A stretch of 64,000 nucleotides of DNA. Origin: Cryptomeria japonica. Lineage: Eukaryota; Streptophyta; Pinopsida; Cupressales; Cupressaceae. The first letter of the stretch is position 1. The number at the start of each line of letters is the position of its first letter. The stretch lies in contig NC_081410.1 of NCBI RefSeq assembly GCF_030272615.1, positions 227,266,915-227,330,914 of the forward strand. The letters are read 5' to 3'. The notes below the pieces were generated by a model. That model worked only from the letters and a program-made list of their open reading frames with translations. It did not search any database and was not told the DNA's origin. Shown here piece after piece: positions 25,868 through 37,844 of this stretch. The translations under genes were made by a program, and so were the position numbers.

Positions 25868-27220
25868 ATGGAAGGCTATAAACAATCTCAGAAAATTGTG
25901 TATCTACAAGAAGAGTTGGATCATGCTAATCAAGTGATTGTAGACATGCAAAGACAAATGCAAAAATCACTGAAAGTTAGAAGGAGATTATCTAATGATT
26001 TGCAGGACTCTCAAGAGTTAGTGGAACAAATTGAAACATCATCTAAGAGCGGTGTATCTGAAGAGACTGAAGAGATGATTGAAGAACTGAAGGAGAAGAA
26101 CAAAGCATTGACTAATCAGCTAAAAGCAATGAAAAGAGGACATGAACATTTCAGCACAAAGATGACTGAGAATCTAGATGCACTGAGGACAACTGAAGAT
26201 AAAGTAAGAGATCTAGAAAGAGAAAAACAACAGCTTGAAGCATTAGTATCTAAAAAGAATGATGAAATCACTAGGATGATTGGAATACAAAGTAATCTAT
26301 CACATCAATTGGGATATGCACATCATGAAGCAAATCTGAAAGATGATGAGAATCAAGCATTGAAACTTGAAGTATCAAGGTTGACCAATGAACTTGAAAT
26401 AGAAAAGAAATCCAAGGAAACACTGAAAAAGAGTTATGAAGCATAAAAGATGTTGGATGAGCAACTGAATACAAGAAGACCCAACAAAGAAGCAGGACTC
26501 GGTTACAAAGGAAAAGACTCTACCGAGAAGGGAATTCATACAACCGAGACAGGAGAATCATCAAATCAAGCTGGAAATAAGAAGAATATCAAAGGAAAGA
26601 AGCGTGTTTGCAACTACTGTGGAAAACAAGGTCACACTACTAACATGTGCCAAATCAGAAAAGTTAAGCAACCGAATGTCACTAGGTCTAATGGTTATTG
26701 TCACAATTGCAACAAATATGGTCACACATCTAACCAATGTAGGGCAAAGTCTACTAGCAATTATAAGAAGGCAAAATTCAAAGGGTTTTGTAAAAATTGC
26801 AATAGATATGGACATAGTACTGAGGAGTGTTGGTTTAAGCAGAAAAACTATATGTGGTCTACACATTGAGCAAATACTAGAGGCTACCGAACTCACACAG
26901 ATCCTTACCGACAGTATTCTATAGTACCATGAGATTACAATACAAGGATATGGTGTGAATGTTGTGGAAGATATGGACATATAAGTGCCAACTGCTTTAT
27001 AAGGTTTAGAATGAACAACCGAAGATCATGGAGAAATCCTGGTATGGCATGTTTTCATTGTCACAAAGTTGGACACTTGGCTAGAGATTGCAGAGATCAA
27101 CCTAGAGGAGACACTGAGGAAATAAAAGAAAAATTACAGATGATTTGGAGAAAGAAGGAAATTGTGTCAAATGAAGAAAGCACCTTACCTACCAAGTTAG
27201 GTGCACCTATTCCAAATTAA
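25868..27220 (+). pseudogene. Copia Gag, C-terminal half with coiled coil and zinc knuckles, decayed
   Basis: Gag packages element RNA into particles. The frame opens at the ATG at 25868 (MEGYKQSQK) and stays in one frame to 27220. About 190 residues of coiled coil come first (YLQEELDHANQVIVDMQRQM, LEREKQQLEALVSKKNDEI). A Lys-rich linker and four or five CCHC zinc knuckles follow: CNYCGKQGHTTNMC, CHNCNKYGHTSNQC, CKNCNRYGHSTEEC, CECCGRYGHISANC and CFHCHKVGHLARDC. Stops at 26444 (TAA) and 26867 (TGA), and another TAG after 26869, break it. The usual N-terminal capsid part (compare FDGSNYSIWSHIMEVYLSSL in the minus-strand element) is missing between PBS and ATG, which suggests a 5' deletion. Multiple knuckles and a coiled coil fit Sirevirus-type Gag. 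Confidence 0.88.
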
Positions 27221-27726
27221 TCGGTAAAGGTATGGAGGGACTGCATTCTCTCAAAGGTCAAATCTTAACAGTTCCTATTTCATCTTGTACTTAATTCAAA
27301 ATCTACATAATTAAAGATGCATTAGAAAATTTGAAATTTTATCAAAGTTTTTTGGAAGCCTGTCAAGTCGGTAAATGTAGGAAGTCTGGCTACTCGGTAA
27401 AAGCATAAAAAGAAGTAGTGGTACTGAGTGCATTTAATGTTTTTTGACCTAACTGCACAAAGCCCGATGAGGTACAATGAATACTTAAAGCTATTGCGCG
27501 GTCATTTTTCACTCACCAAGTTTTCAAGAAAGCAGAGCAAAGTGAATCAAAGGCGATCAAACCTCCTTCGAAGCAAATTCAAAGGTATTTACATCAATTA
27601 CAATGCATTATCAAGATAGTTTACCAATCATATCAAGTTGTTATTATTTTCTAAGTAGAAAGCATCTGCAGTTTGAAAGTCTTCAAACCCTAAGGATCTT
27701 TTGTTAGTATTTATCTAAAATCTGCA

Positions 27727-30700
27727 ATGACACCTAAGATCCAGAAGCCCATTGTTGTTGAGAACATTGAAAAGCCCTCACTGAAATAAACTTTAACTCC
27801 CAAAATTGCATCTAAATCGGATGAAAAAATTGCATTTTCACTCATTCTGGATAGAGTTTTATTAGTCAAGGATGTGAGATTCTTCACTAAGTGTCAAGTT
27901 GAGGAACTAGGTCATGTTGAGATCAAAGACACATATGATGAATTGTGTATCGATGGTAAAATGGATAGAAAATATGAACACATCAAAATCAAGGGAATGA
28001 CCGAAGCCCTAACCTATCCCCGTGTCTTCAAACCCTTATGGGTCAAGTTTGTTCTGAGCATAGTTCATGATGACTTCATGTGGCTAGAAGAGCAACTGTT
28101 TAAGATCACCAAGGAAATCATTCATTTGATCACCGACTACCCTATTTATGATCATGCCCGAGCTCAGAAAATGATATCACAGAAGGAATTGATCAGTTTA
28201 ACCAGAGTAGAATCTGATTGCAGGGGACTGGAATTGAACAATGTCACAGATGCAGAGCTAAAATTTGCCATTAGAGTAATAGGTTATTGTTTCTTCCACT
28301 CGGCAAGGGAAAACAATGTACCCTGTGCAACAGTCGACTTAGCATATAAAACTATGAAGAAAGGCATGGAAATTAATTTATGTGAGGTATTGTTGAAAAA
28401 CCGGTTTGAGAATCTCAATACCATAAGGAAGCCAAAGAAGAACAATTCGGCTAATACACTAAAATTTGGATCACTTCTGGTATGCATGTTTTTCTATTTT
28501 GAGAAATTATTTCCATCAGTCGGTAAAGTTCTTTGGAAGCTACACCGACCAATCATCCATCAAATCAATGACTCCATCAAGAAGCTAGGTGATAATTTTA
28601 ATGATATTATGGATGATTATTTCGGCAAGTTTCAGGAGAAGATGCATAACAGATATAGAATTCCACCCAAGTTAGTGGAGAGATACAAGGATGACATATG
28701 TTTTGAAGTAGACACTGATTACTGCTATGTTAATGTTGTGGAATCGAGAACTCAATCTTTGCCACCTATGGGTTATGAGATTGATTTTTACATCACACAA
28801 TAGTAGATAGATGCTTTTCTTACATTACCAAGGCATGCTACTGAGCTGAGGTATGGAACATATGAAGAAGTGAAGGAAAAAGTAAAAATGAGCATTGTAG
28901 TACCCAAGGCTACAAGGAAGGCAACAAAAATGATCAAGGTATTAACAGAAAAATTTGGAGAAGGTTCTTCCTCCACACCTGTCAAGGGCACTCTAGCCAT
29001 CACCAAAGAGGAATTTGAAGCCCAAGAGGTAGCTATAACACTGAGCACCGAATTGCCTAAAGGGAAAGTTTTGAAAAGAAAGAAACATGATACATCAAAA
29101 GTATCACTGACTCCTCTAGCAAAGCGACCTAACACAAGAGCATCTGCAGAATCACTGAGTAAGAAACCAAAGAATGTTGCCACACCAAAGGTAACAAAAA
29201 CTTACAAGAAATCTACTTGGAGACTCATTTTGGCTAAAGAGTCTAGTGACACTGAATCTGAAGATGCAAGCAAATTTCAAATTGTCAAGAGTAAAAAGGT
29301 AAATGTACATAGTGTTGAATTTTTTTGTGCTAATCTGAAGCAATATGGTGGATTTGGATCATTCAGATATGTAAAATATGAATCCAGATCTGATGATGAA
29401 AAGAGACAAATAGAAGAAGCTGTCATTTGCACACTATTGAAATTCCGATTGGTCCCATTGGAAGTATCTAAATCTCTTCCAAATGAATTATATTTGCATA
29501 TTGACAATAGATGGAAGTATGCCATGGACTTAGAGAAATAGATGAGAGAAAGAAGTCTGGTACATCTTTTCCCAGACATGTCGGTAGATGAGATCACCGA
29601 ACATCTAAAAAATTGCCACACAAAATTCCTAGTCAAGCAAAGAGCCTTGAAATTGATGAATGGTCTTTACTTGGATGTAGAGAATGAGACCAAAGAAAAA
29701 TGGTAAGAAATATTTTGAATCAAGAATGCTGGTGAGCAAGCTGAAGTTGAAATAGTTGATGTCACCAAGCAAGATCTTGATATCACCGAGCAAGACCCTG
29801 CTGACACTATACAAGTTGATGAGGATATCATGGACACTGAGGCACCAGAACAAGAAATGGTAGAAGGGAATGCTTATGCCCAACTTGTATCCAATGAATC
29901 AGTTTCGGAATAAGTTCAGCCCTATCCTCCGGTCAATCAACCTGTTTCAACCGAGGCCCCTCAAGATACAGAACAAGGCACAAAAGGTCACAAGTCAACA
30001 ACAGGAGAAGCTACTTCTCAAGAATAGACCTCTCAAGCTCCATCTAGCATTGAAAATGTTACAAACGAGACACCAAGATTAGAGACACCAAAGGACACTA
30101 CAGAGGCTAAAGAAACTGACCAAAGTGTTTCCTCTATCGAGCAACCTACCGAGGGTCAACAAGCCTCCCAAGCCATTGTTTTAGTTTAACCGATGAAAGA
30201 TAAAGAAAAGAAGATGAAAAAGCATAGTTTCAAATTAGATTTGTCAAAACCAATAGTGTTGCCCAATGTTGATATATCCAAATTAAAAGGGCAAGCACTC
30301 ATTGAATTCAGTGAACTATGCAAAGCCAAAGCTGAATAGGAGAAGCAAATGACTATTCAAAAGAAAAATAAAGTACTTCAGAAGGTGAAAGCACTCTTAA
30401 CCGATATGCTGCTTGAAGAAACAGTGACAAAAGATGCCGCCATCCACATTCAATTGGATGAACTCCTAACCAAGATAAAGACATCTGGAGTAGATGCATC
30501 TGAATATTTGAGCAAGTTAAAAGACAAGGAGCTCACTGCTAAAATGATTGAAGAGGTACAGAAAGCTATTGCTATTGGCAAAGTTAAACTTGTCAAATTT
30601 ATTGCTGAGTTGTCCCCTCAACTCAAGCACATTCTTTATTTATTTCAAAAACTTTGTACATTCTCTTTATTCATTAAAGATATCAAAAATAAAACTGAAG

Positions 30701-30942
30701 TGATTGAGAAAGAGATCACCGATCTCTCAAATAAGTTGACCATTGAGCCAAATTCAATTCAACATTTTTATACAAAGTTACAAAAGCTCATGGCTCAACA
30801 ATTGGAACTCAGGAATGAAGAACACAAGATAAGGATGGACATAATGACACTTCAAACATTATTCATTCCTCATCTTTCATCCGTCCAAGAACAAATCAAC
30901 AAAGTTACCTCCCTATCCACTCAGCAAGAGGGAAGCACCTAA
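27727..30942 (+). pseudogene. Unidentified ORF of about 1,070 codons in the pol position
   Basis: From the ATG at 27727 (MTPKIQKPIVV) to the TAA at 30940-30942 one frame stays coding-like, interrupted only by single-codon stops (for example TAA near 27787, TAG 28801 and 28804, TAG 29539, TAA 29704). The first third is a globular, aromatic-rich region (RFFTKCQVEELGHVEIKDTY, YCFFHSARENNVPCATVDLA, FGSLLVCMFFYFEKLFPS). The middle is basic and Ser/Thr-rich (LAKRPNTRASAESLSKKPKN). Another folded-looking block follows (FFCANLKQYGGFGSFRYVKY), then a Glu/Gln/Thr-rich stretch, and a coiled-coil-like C-terminus (KTEVIEKEITDLSNKLTIEP). No protease, integrase or RT motif is present. I do not recognise the family. 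By position, between gag and 3' LTR, it could be the extra or 'env-like' ORF of Sireviruses, but no clear membrane or signal segment was seen. It could also be a captured host gene. Confidence 0.6.
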
Positions 30943-31105
30943 GATGGACTAATTTCACTGTTAGCTGACATTACAACTCAGAATTCACTCATGGACAATG
31001 TTAAGGATGCCCTCTCTGCCGCCCTTACCGATGCAAAGACAAAGTATAAATCCATTTTGACCAGTTGCCATCACTGAATGGTAACTAAGTTTTGATGTTT
31101 GTCAA

Positions 31106-31315
31106 AAAGGGGGAGTGAGTATAGCATCAAAGTACCAAAGAGGGAAGTGTTGTATATAGGGGGAGTATATCAAGCAGTGATCACCAAATAGAACCAAGTA
31201 CAACATATTGATCACCGAGTATGCAAAATCAAAATTTTGTAAGTATATAGATTTTTGAGTTATGACTTTGAAAGTAGTTTTGTCAAACATCTCAACTAAT
31301 GTCAAAAGGGGAGAT
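31106..31315 (+). other. Repeated polypurine tracts before the 3' LTR
   Basis: AAAGGGGGAG at 31106-31115, TAGGGGGAG near 31158-31166, and AAAAGGGGAGAT ending at 31315 directly before the LTR start. The last is the functional-position tract; the others are upstream copies. Several such tracts are a known Sirevirus trait. Confidence 0.7.
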
Positions 31316-32065
31316 TGTTACTACTTATTAAGTTGCCATTAGTTTTATATCTAAAGTCATTTTATATACTCTAGTCAGTTACTACTACCAAAACATTCAG
31401 TCGGTATGCACAGAGCAATCAGTTATAGAAGAAAGTAGTCATAGAGCCCAGTATACGCCGAGCTATCTACCAAGTAACACTGTATGACTACCGAGTAGAA
31501 ACAATGATATACCAAGCTGATATACACCGAGTGAATCGTGTTACCAAATTCATTGAATCTAGACACACATGGGAAAACATGTTACAAGATCAAGGAAAAA
31601 AGAACCGTTATCACATTGGAAATTGCACTTGAAGATTGTGTATGATTTCGAGGTCATCTATCCAATGAAATATTTTGCATGGTTATTCATTTGATAAATC
31701 ATGTTTGTAAGATCAAAGCAATAAACCTAATCACTGACATAAGATATCTATTTATACAACATGAATTGAGGATTAAAAAAATGAAAATAAAGAAGAGATG
31801 AATGTGTGTGAAGCAAGACACATGTGACAGATAAGGAAGCACTGAGTAATGCGACTGTCAGAGACACAAAGGTCACCGAGAAGCATTTCAGAGAACAGTC
31901 AAGGTACAAAGTAAACAGAAGGGTTTACTGAGTTACTTTATGGGTTACTGAGGTATGCTATAAGCAAGGTAATCTCATTTTGAGCACATAGAATCTGCTA
32001 TAACATTGCAGATGTAAAGTTGCAGATATTTGTAAAGATTTTATTGTAATATTTTAAAGATTTTA
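31316..32065 (+). repeat. 3' LTR, truncated
   Basis: It starts TGTTACTACTTATTAAG and follows the 5' LTR closely until ATTGTAATATTTT near 32065, after which similarity stops. About 440 bp of the 3' end is missing. Sequence beyond belongs to another element. Confidence 0.85.
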
Positions 32066-32676
32066 TTTGTAGACTATTCTGAATCTCCCTCTTCACAAAA
32101 TCACACAACATAATAGAGCTTGTTGTCCCATGAGTATTCATGTTCTCATGGGTCACCTGCCATAATATAGTTTTCTAGCTAATGACTTTCATGGTATATC
32201 TTGCTTTTCTTCTCATGGATCACCTAGCATAACATAACTTTCTAGCCTATGGCATCATTGTCTTCTCTTTTCTCTTGCCCATGGCCTCATATCTTTTCTA
32301 TTTGTGGATCGTGGTTCATCATTTGATGCATGCTCTTTCTCTTTTTATGTGATCGCTTGTGTTATTGTGATAACATTTCAAGAATGATATTAGTGGCTGA
32401 GACATTTGATTATCAAGGTCTCTTCAACTAGTTGACTTGAACCCTTTTTATTTTTAGTATTAACCCCTTGTGTTGTGTGTCTTTGTCTTTGTCTTGTCTT
32501 GTGTGTCCATGTATATGATTGCATGAGTTAAGATCCTAAGATTGGGGGCTTGGTTCCTCAAAATTAGTGATGTCTTATCTCTTGTGATCTCACTCCTAAT
32601 TTCTCCTCTCTCTCATCTTTCTACTTTATTGCAAGTATTTGCATAGGCTCATACTCCCATAAAAGTGGGGCCTAAA
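32066..32676 (+). other. Probable 3' non-coding end of a Gypsy element
   Basis: No coding motif. The stretch ends with a purine-rich tract (AAAAGTGGGGCCTAAA, 32661-32676) directly before TGTAGCATTG, as expected for the end of a plus-strand Gypsy element. Assignment is by position. Confidence 0.4.
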
Positions 32677-33353
32677 TGTAGCATTGTAAATTATAATTCG
32701 TACAATTTACACATCATGTTTGTGCTCCTACTTTAGTGTGTCCTATTTTCATTTCCCCTAAGTCCATTTTGGTTGATTTTACTCCAACCTTGATGTCACC
32801 TATTGACACCATTGTATGGGCCCCATCCTAGAGGCTGTCTTCTCCCTATTTCCCTTTTGCTAGTCCTATTATTGGAGGCTAAGGTGTGGAGTGCCTTGGT
32901 CTTTGACCACCTGGGGCACCCCAAAACACCCTCTTCCCCCTTAAATAGGCTCTAATTTAAAATGGGGTAGGCCCTTTCTCTCCTTTATGGCATTTGATCC
33001 CCATGGCTATACTTGACCGTAGAAGGTCAGCCTAATTAGTAATTTACCTAGGGAATCCTATATAAAAATATCCCATCAATTCGTTTTGGCATCCATCAAA
33101 TACCTAAAATATTTGTGCACCTGTCAAGCATTCATCATCAAGAATTTTTAGACATTCAAGGCAACATTTCATCCTTCAAGCAATCTGGAGCAAAGTTACA
33201 TCAATCTTCATGAAAGCATGTGTGTTTGATTAGGGTTTTCATGTTCATGTATTTGTCATGTCATTATATTTAGCATTTATGATAACATTCAAAAAATATT
33301 GCATCATCATCAACAATTGCAGATCTGAGGTACATCTCCTTGACATTTAAATT
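32677..33353 (+). repeat. Gypsy-type LTR
   Basis: It begins TGTAGCATTG after a polypurine-like tract and contains a TATA box (TATAAAAATA at 33061). Fragments matching its middle lie at 1180-1217 and 24559-24613, so it is a repeated family. The right border is set by the minus-strand Copia insertion at 33354; the true end is not visible. Confidence 0.55.
33061..33070 (+). promoter_or_regulatory. Candidate TATA box of the Gypsy-type LTR
   Basis: TATAAAAATA about 385 bases into the LTR. Confidence 0.45.
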
Positions 33354-34646
33354 ATTATTATTAGACACAATGTACCACTGAGGGGGATGAGTCAGTGGTT
33401 CTCAAACTTTTCCCTTAAACTATCCTATGTGATTATACTGGTTAAAAGATCACAATGAATGCCAACTTACCGGTTAGATGGGAGACTAACACAAATGCAC
33501 TCACACATAAAAGGGACATCACATAACACCAACATATACAAGGAAAACCCAAGATGGGAAAAACCTCAGTGAGAAATGCTGCTGGAGACTACTGCTCCAA
33601 TCTAGCCTCACAATGAAACTCTGATTACAATGTTTAGGGCACCAACCTAAGGAGCTATAACTCTTGATTTAGGGAACCAACCCAAGGAGCACCAACCCCT
33701 GATTTAGGGTACCAACCCAAGGAGCACCAACCCAAGGAGCTAACACCCCTACACCGAGCTCCAATTCAGTGATTACAAAGCATAATCATTTACAAGTTAA
33801 TAGCCTTGTTACAAATGGATTTTGTAACACTTCTGCAAATCTCTCTACTGGATCTTCTGTCCAGTTCACTGTCGGTTCTCTGTCTGCCGGTTCACTAACA
33901 TTGTCGGTATCTCACACTTTACCGGTTAACTATCATGTTTGCACTTTGTTGATTTGTTGGTGGAACACCTTAATCGGTCACTAGACATGCCTATCTATAG
34001 CATGCTCATTCTCATTAGGTAGGAGTTTATCAATTAGCCTCTTTTCTTCCTTACCAATTCTCATGTTTACCGGTAGCCATCCCGATGAAACCATGTCATC
34101 AATATTCAACTAATTCCATCCAAGGCATCTGCATACCGGTTGCACTCTCTATCTGTAGGTGTTCTACTTTGCCTTCTTCATAATCAGACTGGACATCATC
34201 TCAGCTAGTTTGTCAAGGTGACAAACCCATCACTTCTTTACTCTTCCTTTTCTGTTCCAGTGGTACAATATGCCAACCCTTTATGATCCAGTGCAAGCCT
34301 TCAATCACAAGCCTTCTACTTCTATCTTATCTCATAGAACTAAGATGCATACTTTGCATAATAGGAGATAAGCTCCACTTACTGGTGGGAGTAGATACTC
34401 ATCATCTACATCCTACAATGCACTCATGTAGCTTCCTTGTTTGTGCAACATATCTTCAAACAAACACATGTGATCTGGTGTGGGCACACTCACTGTCAGT
34501 CATCTCTTCACATGATGATTGCATCTCTATCCGGTGGGAGTCTTATTGTTCAATATCCACACAACATACTGGTGACCTGTAAATCCTTCTCCTCTTGTGT
34601 TGATGTGATTCAGGTGACATTTCACCTCTTGATCACAAACAACAAC

Positions 34647-35214
34647 TCAACATCTTTCTCATCCTGCTTGTACACTGGTCATAAGTTTGTTGGTTGACAA
34701 CCACTCACTCGGTTGATTTGTCTTCTTCATGTCAAAACATCACTTACCAGTTGACATCCTTTCCTTATCGATGACATACAATACCGACAACCTATCCATT
34801 TCATTCACATAAGTCAAACATTGACTTATGTACCAGTTACTCTAGTGGCCATTCCTTTGAATGACATTATCTTCTTTATCAGTGACCTGCAAAACTAGTT
34901 GACATCAATGAAATCATGTCAACAATACTCTGATTAAAATGTTTACATGAAGTCATTGATGTCAACTAGTTTTGCTCACTAATAAAGAAGATAATGTCAT
35001 TCAAAGGATTGGCCACTAGAGTAACTGGTACATAAGTCAGTGTTTGACTTATGTGAATGAAATGGACAGGTTGCTGGTATTGTATGTCATCGATAAGGAA
35101 AGGATGTCAACTGGTAAGTGATGTGTTGACATGAAGAAGACAAATCAACCAAGTGAGTGGTTGTCAACCGAAAAACTTATGACCAGTGTACAAGCAGGAT
35201 GAGAAAGATGTTGA
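34647..35214. repeat. Long palindrome, arms of about 270 bp
   Basis: The left arm starts TCAACATCTTTCTCATCCTG at 34647, and its complement ends the right arm at 35214. Internal pairs include GACATTATCTTCTTTATCAG with its complement near 34983, and GATGACATACAATACC with its complement near 35076. The spacer at the centre (about 34930) is about 15 bp. Mismatches are few by eye. Confidence 0.92.
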
Positions 35215-35307
35215 AACTCACAATGAAACTCTGATTACAATGTTTAGGGCACCAACCCAAGGAGCTATAACCCTTGATTTAGGGAACCAACCAAAGGAGC
35301 ACCAACC

Positions 35308-36917
35308 TGATGTAGAGGGTCAGGGGTTGTAGGTGACTTCAAGAAAATATGTTTTCAAGTGCTTCACACTCCTTGCATTTGCCTAGTGTTTCCAAGGCAC
35401 CTTAAGGCTTCAAAGGGGCAAATCAATACCCAACTCTCCACTATGACTCCTAGTGTCTTCAACCACTTATTCCAACCCAATTAAACAATTTTCAATTAGT
35501 TTTAAGGTTTCAATACTTCTCCATGCTCTTAAACCCCACTATGCCTGCTACTAGCCCTAGAGCCCCAATTAGGCCACCTGAGGCTGAATTAATTCAGTTT
35601 CTCCAATTTTTCCCAAATAACTTCCAAAAAAAAATAGCTTTTTGGATACCCTTTTCGGCTTACTACAAAATATATCAAAATTAGGTATGGTTGTTTTGGA
35701 CCATGCCTTTGCTGTCCTAAGACTGAGACTATTTTTAATGCAAAAACCCACACTTTTACAAAGCAAGTATATAAAATACTTATCCCCTAACCTTTAAACT
35801 CTCAACAGTAGTTTTTTATGACTCCAAACCAAGGAAAATCCAATTTTTTAGGTTCTATGATCTTGTTTAATGTGCAAACCCCAAAACCCTCACCAACAGG
35901 CTCCAAAACCAAGGGTTTCTTGATTAACCACTCTCTCATCACTTCTGGCACTTTATCAAGGTTCATACACCTTCTCATAGACCATATTAGACATATCCAA
36001 TCATTAAACTACCCCTTTGTTAAGGTAGATCTTCTGCTGCTATAGGCTTGCTATGCTTCCTACTCACTTCTCCTTCATCCAACTCACGATGATCACCTGC
36101 AAAACCACTCTTCCTACAAGTTATATTGTTAGAATAATAATTTACAAGTTATAGGGAGCCCATTCCATGAGTATCAGATTCCTACATTCAAGGAATGGCT
36201 CCAAGTTGCATTTTGTGTCTTCAATGCCAATGGCAAAACCTAGAAATTTAAGTACATTCAGCAATAAATGGAAAAATCTGATCAAAAACCTCTATAAAAG
36301 CATTAAAAAACACTTATTAAAATTCTCAATGATTTCCCAAGGCTTATACCATGAAAGATCAATCACTTTCAAGCAACAAAACACAAGAAATTGCAAGAAA
36401 ATGAAGGTTTTATTCACTTTTTCTGTTAAATCCGTACAACATCCGTACTATATCATCCAACCCCACCAAAATGGAATTACAAGGTTTTATAATACCTTCC
36501 CCTAACTTCACAAACTGAAATCCATCAGTTATTCATGATTAAAATGCTTAACAAACAAGTTTTTAGCTTTTCCCTCCAACATGACACTAGCCACTATTTT
36601 CAAATTTTTGAATTTAAAACTCTTATGAAATGGACTTCTACCCCAATCTAATGAATTATAAAGGATCAAAATGATTTATCAAATAGTTCTAAACACCTTT
36701 GAGACCCTTACCAATTCTATACCCATGAAATCCTATATTTGGTCTTATGGCCTTATTAGGTCCATTAAGACAATTAATCATTACATTAGGATCATTACAA
36801 TAAAATGCCATAATTGGCTTCAAGACATCATAATTGAGTCTATTAGACCCATACACCTCCTTGTCATGCTTCCATGGTATCCTCCAAGTTGTCTTCATGC
36901 CTAGTGCCCCTGCACCA
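35308..36917. mobile_element. Solo LTR, 1,610 bp, with target duplication CAACC
   Basis: A unit TGATGTAGAGGG...CCCTGCACCA interrupts the repeated phrase 'gcaccaacccaaggagc'. Removing it and one copy of CAACC (35303-35307 and 36918-36922) restores that phrase exactly as found at 33712 and elsewhere. TG...CA ends, a 5-bp duplication and the lack of coding motifs fit a solo LTR. The family and orientation are unknown. Confidence 0.72.
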
Positions 36918-37665
36918 CAACCCAAGGAGCACCAACCCAAGGAGCTAACACCCCTACACCGAGCTCCAATTCAGTGATTACAAAGCATAATAATTTACAA
37001 GTTAATAGCTTTGTTACAAATGGATTTTGTAACACTTCTGCAAATCTCTCTACTGGATCTTCTGTCCAGTTCACTGTCAGTTCTCTGTCTGCCGGTTCAC
37101 TAACATTATCGGTATCTCACACTTTATCGGTTAACTATCATGTCTGCACTTTGTTGATTTGTTGGTGGAACACCTTAATCAGTCGCCAGACATGCCTATC
37201 TATAGTATGCTCATTCTCATTAGGTAGGAGCACATCACTTAGCCTCTTTGCTTCCTTACCAGTTCTCATGCTTACCTATAGCCATCCCAATGACACCATG
37301 TCATCAATCTTCAATTGATTCCATCCAAGGCATCTGCATACCGGTTGCACTCTCTATCTGCACGTGTTCCACTTTGCCTTCTTCATAATCAGACTGGACA
37401 TCATCTTAGCTGGTTTGTCAAGGTGACAAACCCATCCTTTCCTTATCGATGACATACAATACCGACAACCTGTCCATTTCATTCACATAAGCCAAACACT
37501 GAATTATGTACTAGTTACTCTAGTGGCCATTCTTTTGAATGACATTATCTTCTTTATCAGTGACCTGCAACACTAGTTGACATCAATGACTTCATGTCAA
37601 CAATACTCCCATACCGGTTGTCCTTCTATACTAGTTGACATCAATGACAACACAATGACAACAAT

Positions 37666-37844
37666 CTCCCCCTTTGGCATTGATGTCAACACATGTAGTA
37701 TCTGACATACTACATAATCTCTCTCCCCCTTTATGTGATCCAACTCTCCCCCTTTGTATAATCCATAGATTCTCACACATGTAGTATGCCATATATTCTC
37801 ACACATGTAGTATGTGGTATACTACAAAATATTTCTCCCCCTTT
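37666..37844 (-). other. Four polypurine tracts before the 3' LTR
   Basis: AAAGGGGGAG (plus-strand CTCCCCCTTT) occurs at 37666-37675, 37723-37732, 37746-37755 and 37835-37844. The first adjoins the LTR and is the priming-position tract; the others are upstream copies, a recognised hallmark of Sireviruses. Confidence 0.82.

Larger units (their letters stand above)
24614..32065 (+). mobile_element. Sirevirus-like Copia element lacking pol, with a long extra ORF
   Basis: A plus-strand LTR element with 5' LTR (24614-25805), initiator-Met-type PBS, a Gag with coiled coil and zinc knuckles (25868-27220), an extra reading frame of about 1,070 codons (27727-30942), repeated polypurine tracts, and a 3' LTR truncated after about 750 bp. 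No integrase, RT or RNase H motif was found, so the copy was non-autonomous. The knuckle-rich Gag, multiple AAAGGGGGAG tracts and CGGT-rich LTR point to the Sirevirus lineage, in which an additional ORF after pol is known. The loss of the 3' LTR end prevents a target-duplication check. Confidence 0.75.
33359..37663 (-). repeat. Rearranged 3' LTR of the minus-strand Sirevirus-like element
   Basis: 33359-34938 follows the 5' LTR (52533 onward) but lacks about 830 bp present there (53089-53918). At about 34930 the sequence turns round into an inverted copy of itself, to 35214. It then restarts as a second partial LTR copy at CACAATGAAACTCTGATTAC (matching 33611). This copy is interrupted by a solo LTR at 35308-36917 and itself lacks a segment (after 37432, compare 34222 with 34758). 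It ends TGACAACA at 37663, beside the polypurine tract. Confidence 0.8.
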
